NCBI RefSeq assembly: GCF_002265875.1 | Contig: NZ_NPFA01000002.1 | Location: 248,157-312,156, forward strand | Reading direction: 5' to 3' | Length of the DNA: 64,000 nucleotides | Source of the DNA: Marinococcus halophilus | GTDB taxonomy: Bacteria; Bacillota; Bacilli; Bacillales; Marinococcaceae | In this document: piece after piece, positions 27,136 through 35,636 of the stretch | Position numbering within the stretch: position 1 is the stretch's first letter | Layout: each line of letters starts with the position of its first letter | The notes under the pieces: generated by a model | What the model was told of the DNA's origin: nothing | The model's input: only the letters and a program-made list of their open reading frames with translations | Database searches by the model: none | Program-made: the position numbers and the translations under genes

Positions 27136-28926
27136 ATGGAAACAGCAATTACCGGCCGGGCCCCGGCCCAGTTGAGCGGCACGCCTTTGTCCGTGCAGGC
27201 AGCAAGCGGTTCATCAGCTTTTGCCGTGTTATTCGCGGGGACAGCTGCGCTTGCGGAAAGAAAGCCGGCAGAGGAAAATGGGCCGGAAAACGCCCTGCCT
27301 TCAGCTGAACAAGTAATGGAAGCGATCGAATCGCATCCTGAAGCAATCAATGCCCTGATAAAGAAGCAGCCGGAGCTTGAAGAAGCCTTGATATATATTG
27401 CAGAGCTCGTACTTGACGAGCAGGGCGGCGAAACACCGGTGCCGGAGGATGCGCTCGAAGAGATGCCGCCAGAAAAGGACAGCATGCTCACTAAGCTTGC
27501 CATTGTCGTAAATTCTCCAAATGCAGAAGCATTGGCAAACAAACACGCGGGAGTAAGCGAAAAGCAGCCTGAAGCCTTAGGGAACACGAAGGAAGAGCGA
27601 GCAGTGAAAGCAGCACTGCCGGTACTCGAACAGCTGACAGCCAAGCTCAAGATCCTGCCCCCGGGAGACCAGCAGGCGATACAGATGGAAGCTGAAAAGC
27701 TGCAGCAGGCTGTTGGGCAGCTGGTTTCTGAAACTCTGGCGGGAAACGAAAAGGGGCAGGCAGAAGATTCGTTTACGAACCGATTGAATGAGTTGACTGC
27801 CCTCCTTTCAAAAGTTTTACCAGAAAACTCTGGAAAAGCCCGCCTTGAAGCTGCTCTTATCGCTGCAGCAGTGGCTGACGAAGCTCCGGTGCAGCCAGAT
27901 GGAACGAAGGGAAAAATGGAAGGCGTTCGGCCGGAGTGGTCAACGCCTCGGAAGGATATTTCCCGAATAGAAAAGCTGGAGATTTTGTTTCCAGAAAAAC
28001 CTCCGGAAGTGCAGCAGCTTATTTCATACCTAGAACAGCATTCAGGAGCCGAACGCAGCGCAGGGCCGCATCCCCAGTGGCTGCCGCAGGTGCCTGCCGG
28101 GTGGATGAGTCCTCCAGCCGGCCAGGAAGCAAGAGCAGCAACCGGGCTGCAAAGCTTGAAGCAAGATTTGCAGCAGTGGCAGAAATACATCAATGGGCGG
28201 GAAGAGCCGGGATCCTGGGTGCCAAAAGCGCTTCAGCCTTCCGGGGAACAGCCTGAAAAGCTGCTGACGGCATTTGTTCACAGTCTCCAAGCGCTGATAA
28301 AAAAGCAGCCATCTGTCTCTTTAACAGCAGAAGCGGGTAATAATGAAGCATTCGCAGAGCAGCTCGAACGGATTCTTCAGAGTATCCGCGGCGAAACAGG
28401 GAATGCTTCAGCCACTCCAGTACCACCAGCTGGAGTGGGAGAGCCGAGAGCGTCCCAGTTGAATGGGCCGCTTGTAATCCAGCTGCCGCCGGCGTCTGAA
28501 GGAAATCAGCGCCAGGCAGAATTTTTAAGGCAGTTCCAGCAGACACTCAGTACGATGAACGCCGCCCAGCTGAAAAACGGAGCTTCCTATACGATCCGCC
28601 TTCATCCTGAACATCTGGGCCGGCTCGATGTGAAGCTCACGAAAATTGAAGGGCAGTGGACCGCTCAGCTGGTTACAACCTCCAAAGGAGCGCAGGAGCT
28701 TGTGGAAAGCAGCGTGCATCAGCTGAGGCATTCCTTCCTGCAGCAGAACCTGCAAGTGGAGCGCATCGAAGTAGCAGAGCATCCGGATTTCTATAAGGAA
28801 GAAGAGCAGAAAGAAGAGCCTGAAGAACAGCGGGAAGCGGTAAATGTGCAGGAAGAGTCTTCAGAAGAGGAAGAACGTTCGTTTGAAGATATTTTACAGC
28901 AGCTTTCGGTCAACGAACGCATTTAA
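27136..28926 (+). CDS. fliK: Flagellar hook-length control protein FliK
   Basis: Secreted ruler protein of 596 residues that stops hook growth and switches FlhB specificity. A long, low-complexity Ala/Glu/Gln/Pro-rich N-terminal ruler region (1-480) precedes the conserved Flg_hook C-terminal domain (about 505-565: YTIRLHPEHLGRLDVKLTK, then AQLVTTSKGAQELVESSVHQLR) and an acidic tail. ATG 27136 is chosen because AAAGGAGG lies 5 bases upstream; a much longer frame opens at 27001 inside ylxF and is discarded. Confidence 0.93.
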   Translation: METAITGRAPAQLSGTPLSVQAASGSSAFAVLFAGTAALAERKPAEENGPENALPSAEQVMEAIESHPEAINALIKKQPELEEALIYIAELVLDEQGGETPVPEDALEEMPPEKDSMLTKLAIVVNSPNAEALANKHAGVSEKQPEALGNTKEERAVKAALPVLEQLTAKLKILPPGDQQAIQMEAEKLQQAVGQLVSETLAGNEKGQAEDSFTNRLNELTALLSKVLPENSGKARLEAALIAAAVADEAPVQPDGTKGKMEGVRPEWSTPRKDISRIEKLEILFPEKPPEVQQLISYLEQHSGAERSAGPHPQWLPQVPAGWMSPPAGQEARAATGLQSLKQDLQQWQKYINGREEPGSWVPKALQPSGEQPEKLLTAFVHSLQALIKKQPSVSLTAEAGNNEAFAEQLERILQSIRGETGNASATPVPPAGVGEPRASQLNGPLVIQLPPASEGNQRQAEFLRQFQQTLSTMNAAQLKNGASYTIRLHPEHLGRLDVKLTKIEGQWTAQLVTTSKGAQELVESSVHQLRHSFLQQNLQVERIEVAEHPDFYKEEEQKEEPEEQREAVNVQEESSEEEERSFEDILQQLSVNERI

Positions 28927-28942
28927 AGGAGGTGAACATACG

Positions 28943-29416
28943 ATGAGTGCCATTACAGATAATATGCAGCTAAGTAATACTTCAAACAGTAAAAGCCCAT
29001 TTGCCGCAGAGAACACCAACGGCAATATGGATAAGGATGATTTTTTGAAGCTGCTGATTACCCAGCTGCAAAACCAGAATCCGCTCGAGCCGATGAACGA
29101 TACCGAATACGTGTCGCAGATTGCCAACTTCAGTACGCTTGAGCAGATGACGAACATGAACAAATCATTGGAACAGTCGACACAGTTTATGGCGCAGGAT
29201 GCGCTGATGCAGCTGAGCAGCCTGATTGGCCAGGACGTGACATGGCAGACACTCGTAAACGCTCATACTCCAAACGAGGACGTGCAGACGGGGCGCAATG
29301 AAATTAAGTCTGTGAAAAAAGATACTCAGGGAAATGTTATGGTCGAGCTTGACTCGGGACGCTGGATTGATGGCAGGCAGGTGGTGAACATCGGAAAAGA
29401 GCAGGCGGAAAGCTGA
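28943..29416 (+). CDS. flgD: Flagellar hook capping protein FlgD
   Basis: Hook cap scaffold of 157 residues. The N-terminal export and capping signature DKDDFLKLLITQLQNQNPLEPMNDTEYVSQIANFSTLEQM is clear (two adjacent motifs), followed by a short beta-rich domain (residues 95-150). It lacks the large Ig-like domains of enterobacterial FlgD, as usual for bacilli. AAAGGAGGTG lies 8 bases before the ATG. Confidence 0.95.
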   Translation: MSAITDNMQLSNTSNSKSPFAAENTNGNMDKDDFLKLLITQLQNQNPLEPMNDTEYVSQIANFSTLEQMTNMNKSLEQSTQFMAQDALMQLSSLIGQDVTWQTLVNAHTPNEDVQTGRNEIKSVKKDTQGNVMVELDSGRWIDGRQVVNIGKEQAES

Positions 29417-29434
29417 CATGAAGGAAGGAACAGC

Positions 29435-29815
29435 ATGGATTATTCAAAGATACATAACTATTCCAGCATGCCGGTTCCGTCCAATACAGGAAGCGCTCCA
29501 CGTCCGGAAAAACAACAGGCTGGTTCATTTGCCTCACTGCTGCAGAACGAACTGGCCGGGCCGGAAGTAAAAATCAGCAAGCATGCTGCCAAGCGAATGG
29601 AAGAGAGAAACGTCCATATTGATAGCACGGCCTGGGAACAGATGCAGGTAAGACTCGGTGAGGCAGCGGAAAAAGGTGTGAAGGAATCTGTTGTGGTATT
29701 CCCGGAAGCGGCACTGGTTGTTAATGCAGAAAATAGGACGATCATTACAGCAATGTCCAAGCAGGAAGCAGCGAATCATACATTTACTAATATTGACGGC
29801 GTCATATTCATGTAA
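29435..29815 (+). CDS. Flagellar operon protein of the TIGR02530 type
   Basis: Protein of 126 residues with a short disordered N-terminus, then VKISKHAAKRMEERNVHIDSTAW, KGVKESVVVFPEAALVVNAENRTIITAM and the C-terminal NIDGVIFM. These match a small conserved family seen between flgD and flgE in many firmicute flagellar operons, which is not named in B. subtilis as far as I recall. The function is unproven; its position suggests a role in hook assembly or export. GAAGGAA precedes the ATG. No membrane segment or signal peptide. Confidence 0.82.
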   Translation: MDYSKIHNYSSMPVPSNTGSAPRPEKQQAGSFASLLQNELAGPEVKISKHAAKRMEERNVHIDSTAWEQMQVRLGEAAEKGVKESVVVFPEAALVVNAENRTIITAMSKQEAANHTFTNIDGVIFM

Positions 29816-29838
29816 AAGGCTTGACCGCAAGGAGGCCT

Positions 29839-29864
29839 GGGCCCCCGACAGACAGACGGGGCCC
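29839..29864 (+). repeat. GC-rich hairpin upstream of flgE
   Basis: GGGCCCCCG (29839-29847) pairs with CGGGGCCC (29857-29864), eight or nine pairs with one bulged C, loop of nine bases. No T run follows. It lies 23 bases before the flgE ATG and just upstream of its AAAGGAGG, so it may protect or set off the hook-protein message. Confidence 0.7.
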
Positions 29865-29887
29865 GCTTAAATCAAAGGAGGAATACC

Positions 29888-30685
29888 ATGTTACGCTCTA
29901 TGTATTCAGGAATCGCAGGAATGAAGAACTTTCAGCAGAAATTGGACGTTATCAGCAACAATATCGCAAACGTAAACACCCAGGGGTTCAAAAAAGGACG
30001 CCCGACATTTCAGGATATGATGAGCCAGCAGACCGGAGCAGCCGCAGGAGCGGAAGGCAACCGGGGCGGAGTAAACGCAAAACAAATTGGCCTTGGGAGT
30101 GAACTTGGAAGTATTGATACGGTTGACACGCAGGGCAGCCTGCAAAACACCGGCCGTGAATTAGATCTTGCAATTTCAGGTTCGGGCTATTTTAAATTGG
30201 AAAACCCCCAGGGCGGCGAGAATTTATATACAAGATCGGGTAATTTTTACTTGGATAACGGCGGAAATATTGTTAATGCAGATGGTCATTATTTATTGAA
30301 CGCAGGGGATGGAAGAATTAATATTGATGCCAATGCGCAGAGCTTTAGCATTGATTCTGCAGGGAACATCAACGTTGTTGGCCAAAATGGAAATACAAAT
30401 GGAGCGGGTCAAATTGGGCTGGCAACGTTCAACAATCCGGGAGGGCTGGAAAAAGTAGGAGGAAACATCTTCCGGGCTTCTTTAAACTCCGGTGTAGCGA
30501 ATGATGTTGCTCCAGGTGCAGGCGGCGCGGGAGAAATTGTATCTGGATCCCTGGAAATGTCTAACGTTGACCTCTCCGAGGAATTTACGGAAATGATCAC
30601 GGCCCAGCGCGGGTTCCAGGCAAATACGCGCGGTATTACGACAGCGGACGAAGTGCTTCAGGAGCTGCTTAACATTAAGCGGTAA
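29888..30685 (+). CDS. flgE: Flagellar hook protein FlgE
   Basis: Major hook subunit of 265 residues. N-terminus MLRSMYSGIAGMKNFQQKLDVISNNIANVNTQGFKK (split motif of axial proteins), central domain with LDLAISGSGYFKLE and YTRSGNFYLDNGG, and the C-terminal helix DLSEEFTEMITAQRGFQANTR. The size matches the short B. subtilis-type hook protein. AAAGGAGG lies 7 bases before the ATG. It is bracketed by two hairpins (29839-29864 and 30710-30729), unique in this operon. Confidence 0.95.
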   Translation: MLRSMYSGIAGMKNFQQKLDVISNNIANVNTQGFKKGRPTFQDMMSQQTGAAAGAEGNRGGVNAKQIGLGSELGSIDTVDTQGSLQNTGRELDLAISGSGYFKLENPQGGENLYTRSGNFYLDNGGNIVNADGHYLLNAGDGRINIDANAQSFSIDSAGNINVVGQNGNTNGAGQIGLATFNNPGGLEKVGGNIFRASLNSGVANDVAPGAGGAGEIVSGSLEMSNVDLSEEFTEMITAQRGFQANTRGITTADEVLQELLNIKR

Positions 30686-30709
30686 CTAAGAAATGAAATT
30701 GGGGGAGAC

Positions 30710-30729
30710 AGGGGCGGTATGCTGCCCCT
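30710..30729 (+). repeat. Hairpin between flgE and swrD
   Basis: AGGGGC (30710-30715) pairs with GCCCCT (30724-30729), eight-base loop, no T run. A Shine-Dalgarno-like GGGGGAG (30701-30706) lies on its upstream side and the swrD ATG (30739) on its downstream side. Confidence 0.6.
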
Positions 30730-30738
30730 CAACTAATT

Positions 30739-30948
30739 ATGATGGAATTAACAAAATTAAACGGACGCCCGTTCGTGCTGAATACTACATTGATTGAACA
30801 GGTCGAAGCGGCGCCGGATACTACAATTACGCTGCTGAACGGCAACAAAATTGTCGTCCGGGAAAGCATTAGTGAAGTAATGGACCTGGCCGAACGGTTT
30901 TATCGACGGACATGGATACCGGCTAGTCGAAAAGGGGAGAATGCCTGA
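30739..30948 (+). CDS. swrD: FlbD family protein SwrD
   Basis: Small (69 residues) FlbD-family protein with MELTKLNGRPFVLN, IEQVEAAPDTTITLLNGNKIVVRES and a basic tail. SwrD in B. subtilis raises flagellar motor power and is needed for swarming. The next in-frame ATG is 30742. There is no clear ribosome-binding site right before the start: the nearest purine-rich run is 32 bases upstream across a hairpin (see findings). Followed 3 bases later by fliL. Confidence 0.9.
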   Translation: MMELTKLNGRPFVLNTTLIEQVEAAPDTTITLLNGNKIVVRESISEVMDLAERFYRRTWIPASRKGENA

Positions 30949-30951
30949 GCC

Positions 30952-31410
30952 ATGTTAAAAACCAGAGCAGGAAAAATGATGATGATTATGCTTTTGACCC
31001 TTGTTCTTATTGCAGGAGCGGCGGCTGCTGTGTATCAATTTCTTGGCTCCTCGTCTGAAAAAGCCGAAGGCAGTGAAGAGAAAAAAACAGAGGAACTAAG
31101 CGCCGAAGAGCTGCGGGAGCTCACCTGGGATATGGAAGAAATGACAACCAACCTAAAAGGAAACGACCGCTATATTAAAACGATGTTCAGCCTGCAGGCC
31201 GATAATGAAAAAGCCCGAAAAGAGCTGGAACAGCGGGATTACCAGATTAATAATATCATTATCCACGAACTGGCTCAGCTCAGCCCCGAGGATATTGAAG
31301 GCTCGGAAGGCACAACAAAAATGGAAGAACGACTTAAGGAAAAAGTAAATGAAGTTATGACAGAGGGCAAAGTACAGCGGGTCTACACGACTGAACGCGT
31401 TATTCAATAG
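30952..31410 (+). CDS. fliL: Flagellar basal-body-associated protein FliL
   Basis: Stator-associated single-pass membrane protein of 152 residues. One N-terminal membrane segment (about 8-28, MMMIMLLTLVLIAGAAAAV), an acidic linker (38-52), then the FliL domain (SAEELRELTWDMEEMTTNL onward). AAAAGGGGAG lies 12 bases upstream of the ATG. Its usual partners MotA/MotB are not in the window. Confidence 0.92.
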   Translation: MLKTRAGKMMMIMLLTLVLIAGAAAAVYQFLGSSSEKAEGSEEKKTEELSAEELRELTWDMEEMTTNLKGNDRYIKTMFSLQADNEKARKELEQRDYQINNIIIHELAQLSPEDIEGSEGTTKMEERLKEKVNEVMTEGKVQRVYTTERVIQ

Positions 31411-31453
31411 CCCAGGAGCAGCCTGAGAGAAGAGAAAGGGAGGTGAAAGCCTC

Positions 31454-32449
31454 TTGTCAGATGTATTATCACAGCACGAAATAGATGCCCTCCTGTCCGG
31501 CTTGTCCACTGGAGAGATGGACGGGGAACAATTGAAAAAAGAAGAAAGTGAACGCAAAGTCCGTTCCTACGATTTTAAACGCGCCCTTCGGTTTTCCAAA
31601 GAGCAGCTCCGGGGCCTGTCACGGATACACGAAAACTTTGCAAGAATTCTTACCACGGCACTTTCAGGCCAGCTGCGCTCTTTTGTGGATATTAATGTGG
31701 CTTCTGTCGACCAGGTGCCCTACGACGAATTTATTCGTTCGATTCCTAAAATGACACTCCTGAATGTGTTTGAAGCTCCTCCCCTTGAAGGTCGGCTTCT
31801 GATGGAGGTCAACCCGCATGTTGGCTACGCCATGCTTGACCGGCTGCTTGGTGGCCAGGGTCAGAGCATGAACAAGGTCGAAAAGCTGACAGAAATTGAA
31901 ACAAAGCTGTTGAGTTCCTTCATGCAGATGATTCTTGAATCTTTTCAAAACGCCTGGGAATCGGTGCTCAGCATTGAAACCATCGGCTCCGAAATTGAAG
32001 TGAACCCGCAGTTTCTGCAGATGGTTTCTCCAAATGAAACCGTGGTAGTCATCTCTTTAACCACCACAATCGGGGAAACGTCCGGGATGATCAATTTATG
32101 CCTGCCGCACATGGTGCTTGAAGAGATCCTGCCAAAGCTTACTACCCACTACTGGATGCAGACAAAAGTAAAAGAAAGAAACCAGCAGGAGGTAGAACAC
32201 CTGAACGAGTGGCTGATGCAGGGAAATGTTTCTTTGCAGGCCATTCTCGGCACTTCCTCTATTACTATTGAGGAGCTATTACATATGGAACGCGGGGACA
32301 TCTTAATGCTGAAACAGCATATTCATGACCCGCTCGAGGTGCATGTAGGCAGCAGGAAAAAATTCACAGCCCAGCCAGGAAGAAAACGAAGCCATATGGC
32401 TGTGCAAATATTAGAAAAGATAGAGGAGGGAGAAGAACAGCATGAGTAG
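31454..32449 (+). CDS. fliM: Flagellar motor switch protein FliM
   Basis: C-ring protein of 331 residues that binds phospho-CheY. The N-terminal peptide LSQHEIDALLSGL is the CheY-P docking motif; the middle domain (about 45-230) is CheC-like without catalytic residues; the C-terminal SpoA/FliN domain starts near 250. TTG start at 31454 with GGGAGGTG 9 bases upstream, which gives the N-terminus expected from B. subtilis. Overlaps fliY by 8 bases. Confidence 0.95.
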   Translation: MSDVLSQHEIDALLSGLSTGEMDGEQLKKEESERKVRSYDFKRALRFSKEQLRGLSRIHENFARILTTALSGQLRSFVDINVASVDQVPYDEFIRSIPKMTLLNVFEAPPLEGRLLMEVNPHVGYAMLDRLLGGQGQSMNKVEKLTEIETKLLSSFMQMILESFQNAWESVLSIETIGSEIEVNPQFLQMVSPNETVVVISLTTTIGETSGMINLCLPHMVLEEILPKLTTHYWMQTKVKERNQQEVEHLNEWLMQGNVSLQAILGTSSITIEELLHMERGDILMLKQHIHDPLEVHVGSRKKFTAQPGRKRSHMAVQILEKIEEGEEQHE

Positions 32450-33605
32450 TGACGATATGCTTTCGCAGGACGAAATTAACGAGCTGCTGAAAAACGTTGG
32501 CGCAGACGATGATAATGACAGCGGCTTTCCCTCCAGGGAAACACCGGCCGAAGAGATTGCCTCTTCTACTGAGGAAGACGGCCTTGACCACCTCTTATCC
32601 ACCGAGGAAAAGGATACGCTTGGAGAAATCGGCAACATCAGCTTCAGCAGCGCGGCAACTGCCCTGTCGAGCCTGCTGAACCAGAAAGTGAGCATCACCA
32701 TACCTGGCGTGAAAGCTGTATCAACCGCAATGGTAGAGAAGTCCTTTCCACGTCCGCATGTAGCGGTAAATGTGAAATACACGGAAGGTTTTGAAGGAAC
32801 CAATTTGTTTGTGATCAGCATGACGGACGCAAGCATTATCGCCAATCTGATGATGGGCGGCGATGGCAAAGTAGATGAAGCTGATAACATTGATGACATG
32901 CAGCAAAGCGCGGTACAGGAAGCAATGAACCAGATGATGGGCTCAGCCTCCACCTCCATGAGCACTATTTTTAATAAACGGGTGGATATTTCTCCTCCGG
33001 GCGTCAATATTATGAACCTGGAGCAGGAGGAATCAGCCCGCTACATCCCTGACGAAGATACGCTCGTACAGATCGCCTTCCGCATTCAGATCGGGGAGCT
33101 GATGGACTCTTATATTATGCAGCTCATACCGCTTGGATTTGCAAAAAAGATGGTCGAAGAGCTGCTTGGAACAAATAACGCAGAAGCTCCGCCGCAGCAA
33201 AAACAGGAGCCTGGCCCGGAGCGGTCCAGACAGCAGGAAGCCCGGCAGCAGACAGAGCGTGCCCAGGGGCCTGCGTCGGCTCCGACAGTAAGTGGAGCCG
33301 CTTTCTCCGAGCTCGAGGAGCCGGCCCACAGACATAGCGACGGCGGCGGGAATCTGGATATGCTCATGGATATATCGCTTGACGTGACAGTGGAGCTTGG
33401 CAGATCCAGGCAGCCGATCAAGGATATATTGGCCCTGTCCCAGGGGTCGGTGGTTGAGCTTGACAAGCTTGCCGGTGAACCGGTGGACGTGCTTGTAAAC
33501 CAGAAGCCCGTAGCTAAAGGGGAAGTCGTCGTCATCGATGAAAATTTTGGCGTGCGCATTACAGAAATACTCAGCCCGAGAGAACGGGTGGCTCAACTAA
33601 AATAA
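32442..33605 (+). CDS. fliY: Motor switch phosphatase FliY (FliN/Y)
   Basis: C-ring protein of 387 residues that also dephosphorylates CheY-P. An N-terminal FliM-like peptide (MLSQDEINELL) binds CheY. The CheC-like domain carries both active sites intact: DTLGEIGN and SAVQEAMN (pattern D/S-xxx-E-xx-N). A Pro/Gln/Arg-rich linker (about 240-285) leads to the C-terminal FliN/SpoA domain (LDVTVELGRSRQPIKDIL). With CheC weakened at one site, FliY may be the main CheY-P phosphatase here; this is inference. Confidence 0.95.
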   Translation: MSSDDMLSQDEINELLKNVGADDDNDSGFPSRETPAEEIASSTEEDGLDHLLSTEEKDTLGEIGNISFSSAATALSSLLNQKVSITIPGVKAVSTAMVEKSFPRPHVAVNVKYTEGFEGTNLFVISMTDASIIANLMMGGDGKVDEADNIDDMQQSAVQEAMNQMMGSASTSMSTIFNKRVDISPPGVNIMNLEQEESARYIPDEDTLVQIAFRIQIGELMDSYIMQLIPLGFAKKMVEELLGTNNAEAPPQQKQEPGPERSRQQEARQQTERAQGPASAPTVSGAAFSELEEPAHRHSDGGGNLDMLMDISLDVTVELGRSRQPIKDILALSQGSVVELDKLAGEPVDVLVNQKPVAKGEVVVIDENFGVRITEILSPRERVAQLK

Positions 33606-33627
33606 TAATAAACAGGGAGTGGACAGC

Positions 33628-33990
33628 ATGGCTTATTCAGTTTTAGTAGTAGACGACGCCGCGTTCATGCGGATGATGATCAAAGATATTCTGGAAAAGA
33701 ACGGGTTTAACGTAGTAGGAGAAGCAAAAGACGGAAACGAAGCAGTGGAAAAATTTCAGGAAACGGCTCCGGATCTTGTGACGCTTGACATTACTATGCC
33801 TGACAAGGATGGAATCGAAGCGTTAAAGGAAATCAAAGCAGCAGATCCCAATGCCAAAGTAATCATGTGCTCAGCCATGGGCCAGCAGTCCATGGTCATT
33901 GATGCGATTCAGGCAGGGGCGAAAGATTTTATCGTAAAGCCGTTTCAGGCAGACCGTGTACTTGAAGCGATCAATAAAACGTTAGGCTGA
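33628..33990 (+). CDS. cheY: Chemotaxis response regulator CheY
   Basis: Single receiver domain of 120 residues. Acidic pair in VVDDAAFM (near 9-10), phospho-acceptor Asp in LDITMPDKDG (near 53), switch Ser in CSAMGQQ and Lys in IVKPF are all present. ATG 33628 has GGGAG upstream; the in-frame GTG at 33619 would overlap it. CheY-P made by CheA binds FliM/FliY and promotes counterclockwise rotation in bacilli. No cheA is present in the window. Confidence 0.96.
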   Translation: MAYSVLVVDDAAFMRMMIKDILEKNGFNVVGEAKDGNEAVEKFQETAPDLVTLDITMPDKDGIEALKEIKAADPNAKVIMCSAMGQQSMVIDAIQAGAKDFIVKPFQADRVLEAINKTLG

Positions 33991-34012
33991 GGGCCTGCTG
34001 CGGAGGAAAAAA

Positions 34013-34651
34013 ATGAATTGGAAATACGCAGTGATTATAGGTGTAATAATGACAGTAATACTTCTGGCGGGCGCAGACACAGCGCTTGCCAGCACTACTG
34101 TTAATGAGTCCCTGAATCCGCAGGAAAATCAGGAGGACACGGGTTCTGGCAGTGAAGCTCCGGCAGACGAAGATTCGGTCCCTGCAGCGATGGATAACGG
34201 CAGCCTGTGGCTGAATTTTATAAAGATGATTGGAGCACTCGCGGTCGTCCTCGGCCTGCTGTTCTGGCTGCTGAAATTCATCAATAAAAAAACGAGCAGA
34301 TATCAATCGACCCGCTCGCTGCAAAGCATTGGCGGAATCGGGCTCGGCCAGAATAAATCCATTCAAGTAGTTAAAGTTGGAGACAAAATGCTTGTGATTG
34401 GTGTCGGGGATACAATTTCGCTCCTTCAGGAAATTGAGGATAAAGAGGAACAGGAACGGATTACCGCCCAGGAACAAAATACATATGCAGGCGTTCCGTC
34501 AGTGATAGATAAGTGGAAAAAACGCGGAAAAAAAGAAGACAGCAGCTCGCCTTTTCACTCGATGCTTGAAGAACGGCTGAAAACAGCACGTGAGGCAAAA
34601 CATCCGGAGGCGCGGGATAAACGGACGGAAGCGAAGGAGGAACAGCGATGA
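34013..34651 (+). CDS. fliO: Flagellar export protein FliO (FliZ)
   Basis: Protein of 212 residues with a cleavable-looking signal sequence (MNWKYAVIIGVIMTVILLAG, then ADTALA), an acidic extracytoplasmic segment, one membrane segment (about 64-86, LWLNFIKMIGALAVVLGLLF) and a cytoplasmic domain with GGIGLGQNKSIQVVKVGDKMLVIGVGDTI. Called fliZ in B. subtilis. It assists assembly of the FliP/Q/R gate. GGAGG lies 7 bases before the ATG; overlaps fliP by 4 bases. Confidence 0.9.
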   Translation: MNWKYAVIIGVIMTVILLAGADTALASTTVNESLNPQENQEDTGSGSEAPADEDSVPAAMDNGSLWLNFIKMIGALAVVLGLLFWLLKFINKKTSRYQSTRSLQSIGGIGLGQNKSIQVVKVGDKMLVIGVGDTISLLQEIEDKEEQERITAQEQNTYAGVPSVIDKWKKRGKKEDSSSPFHSMLEERLKTAREAKHPEARDKRTEAKEEQR

Positions 34652-35334
34652 TTATTAGTGCTCTTCCGGCGCTTGATTTCAGCGGACTGCTCGAGGGCGG
34701 CGGCGAAGGAGCGGCAACCTCGGTACAGCTAGTGCTGCTGCTTACGGTTTTATCTCTTGCCCCGGGCATTCTGGTGCTGATGACCTGTTTTACCAGAATT
34801 GTGGTCGTGCTGAGCTTTGTGCGGATGGGGCTTGCCACGCAGCAGACGCCGCCAAACCAGGTGCTTATCGGCCTTGCTTTATTTTTAACCTTCTTCATCA
34901 TGGCGCCGACGCTCTCGGAAGTAAACGAGCAGGCGTTCAGCCCGCTGATGGCAGGAGAAATTGACCAGAACGAAGCGCTGACAGAAGCAGTCGGACCGAT
35001 GAAGGAATTTATGTCCCGGTACACGCGGGAAAAAGACCTGGCGCTGTTTATGGATTACGCGGGCGAAGAGCGGCCGGAGTCGGTCGAAGACATTCCTCTT
35101 ACATCGCTCGTGCCGGCGTTTGCGATTAGTGAACTGAAAACAGCTTTTCAGATGGGGTTTCTCATTTTTGTGCCTTTTCTTGTTATTGACATGATTGTGG
35201 CGAGTGTATTGATGAGCATGGGCATGATGATGCTTCCGCCGGTGATGATCAGTCTGCCGTTTAAAATTTTATTGTTTGTGCTTGTAGATGGATGGTATCT
35301 GATTGTGGAGTCGCTGCTCCTCAGCTACACCTAG
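34648..35334 (+). CDS. fliP: Flagellar export gate protein FliP
   Basis: Export-gate membrane protein of 228 residues. The hallmark stretches ILVLMTCFTRIVVVLSFVR, QTPPNQVLIGLALFLTFFIM, PAFAISELKTAFQMGFLIF and SMGMMMLPPVMISLPFKI are all present, with four membrane segments. No cleaved signal sequence like that of enterobacterial FliP. Overlaps fliO (ATGA). Forms the FliP5Q4R1 core pore. Confidence 0.97.
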   Translation: MIISALPALDFSGLLEGGGEGAATSVQLVLLLTVLSLAPGILVLMTCFTRIVVVLSFVRMGLATQQTPPNQVLIGLALFLTFFIMAPTLSEVNEQAFSPLMAGEIDQNEALTEAVGPMKEFMSRYTREKDLALFMDYAGEERPESVEDIPLTSLVPAFAISELKTAFQMGFLIFVPFLVIDMIVASVLMSMGMMMLPPVMISLPFKILLFVLVDGWYLIVESLLLSYT

Positions 35335-35359
35335 CCGGGTTAAAGAAAGGAAGAAATGT

Positions 35360-35629
35360 ATGTCAGCAGAACAGGTAATGCAGATCGCACAACAGGGAAT
35401 ATGGATGGTTTTTTTAATTGCAGGGCCGCTGCTTGTCATTGCGCTCGTTCTCGGCTTTGGTGTTGCCATATTTCAGGCGACCACCCAAATCCAGGAGCAG
35501 ACGCTCGCGTTTATACCTAAGATTCTTGGCGTGTTGGCCGCCATGCTCGTGCTCGGCCCGTGGATGCTGACGCAGCTGGTGGAGTATACGAGAAATTTAT
35601 GGTATCACGCCCAGCAGTTTATCGGTTGA
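35360..35629 (+). CDS. fliQ: Flagellar export gate protein FliQ
   Basis: Protein of 89 residues with two membrane hairpin helices (about 16-40 and 52-75). MSAEQVMQIAQQGIWMV, GFGVAIFQATTQIQEQTLAFIPKI and the TRNLW tail are conserved. ATG 35360 with AAAGGAAG upstream; the longer frame from 35303 lies within fliP. Confidence 0.95.
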   Translation: MSAEQVMQIAQQGIWMVFLIAGPLLVIALVLGFGVAIFQATTQIQEQTLAFIPKILGVLAAMLVLGPWMLTQLVEYTRNLWYHAQQFIG

Positions 35630-35636
35630 ATAGACG

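Noticed and set aside
27087-28193. 368-residue open frame on the - strand
   Set aside because: It is antisense to fliK; Ser/Ala-rich composition mirrors the Gln/Ala/Glu-rich fliK coding sequence.
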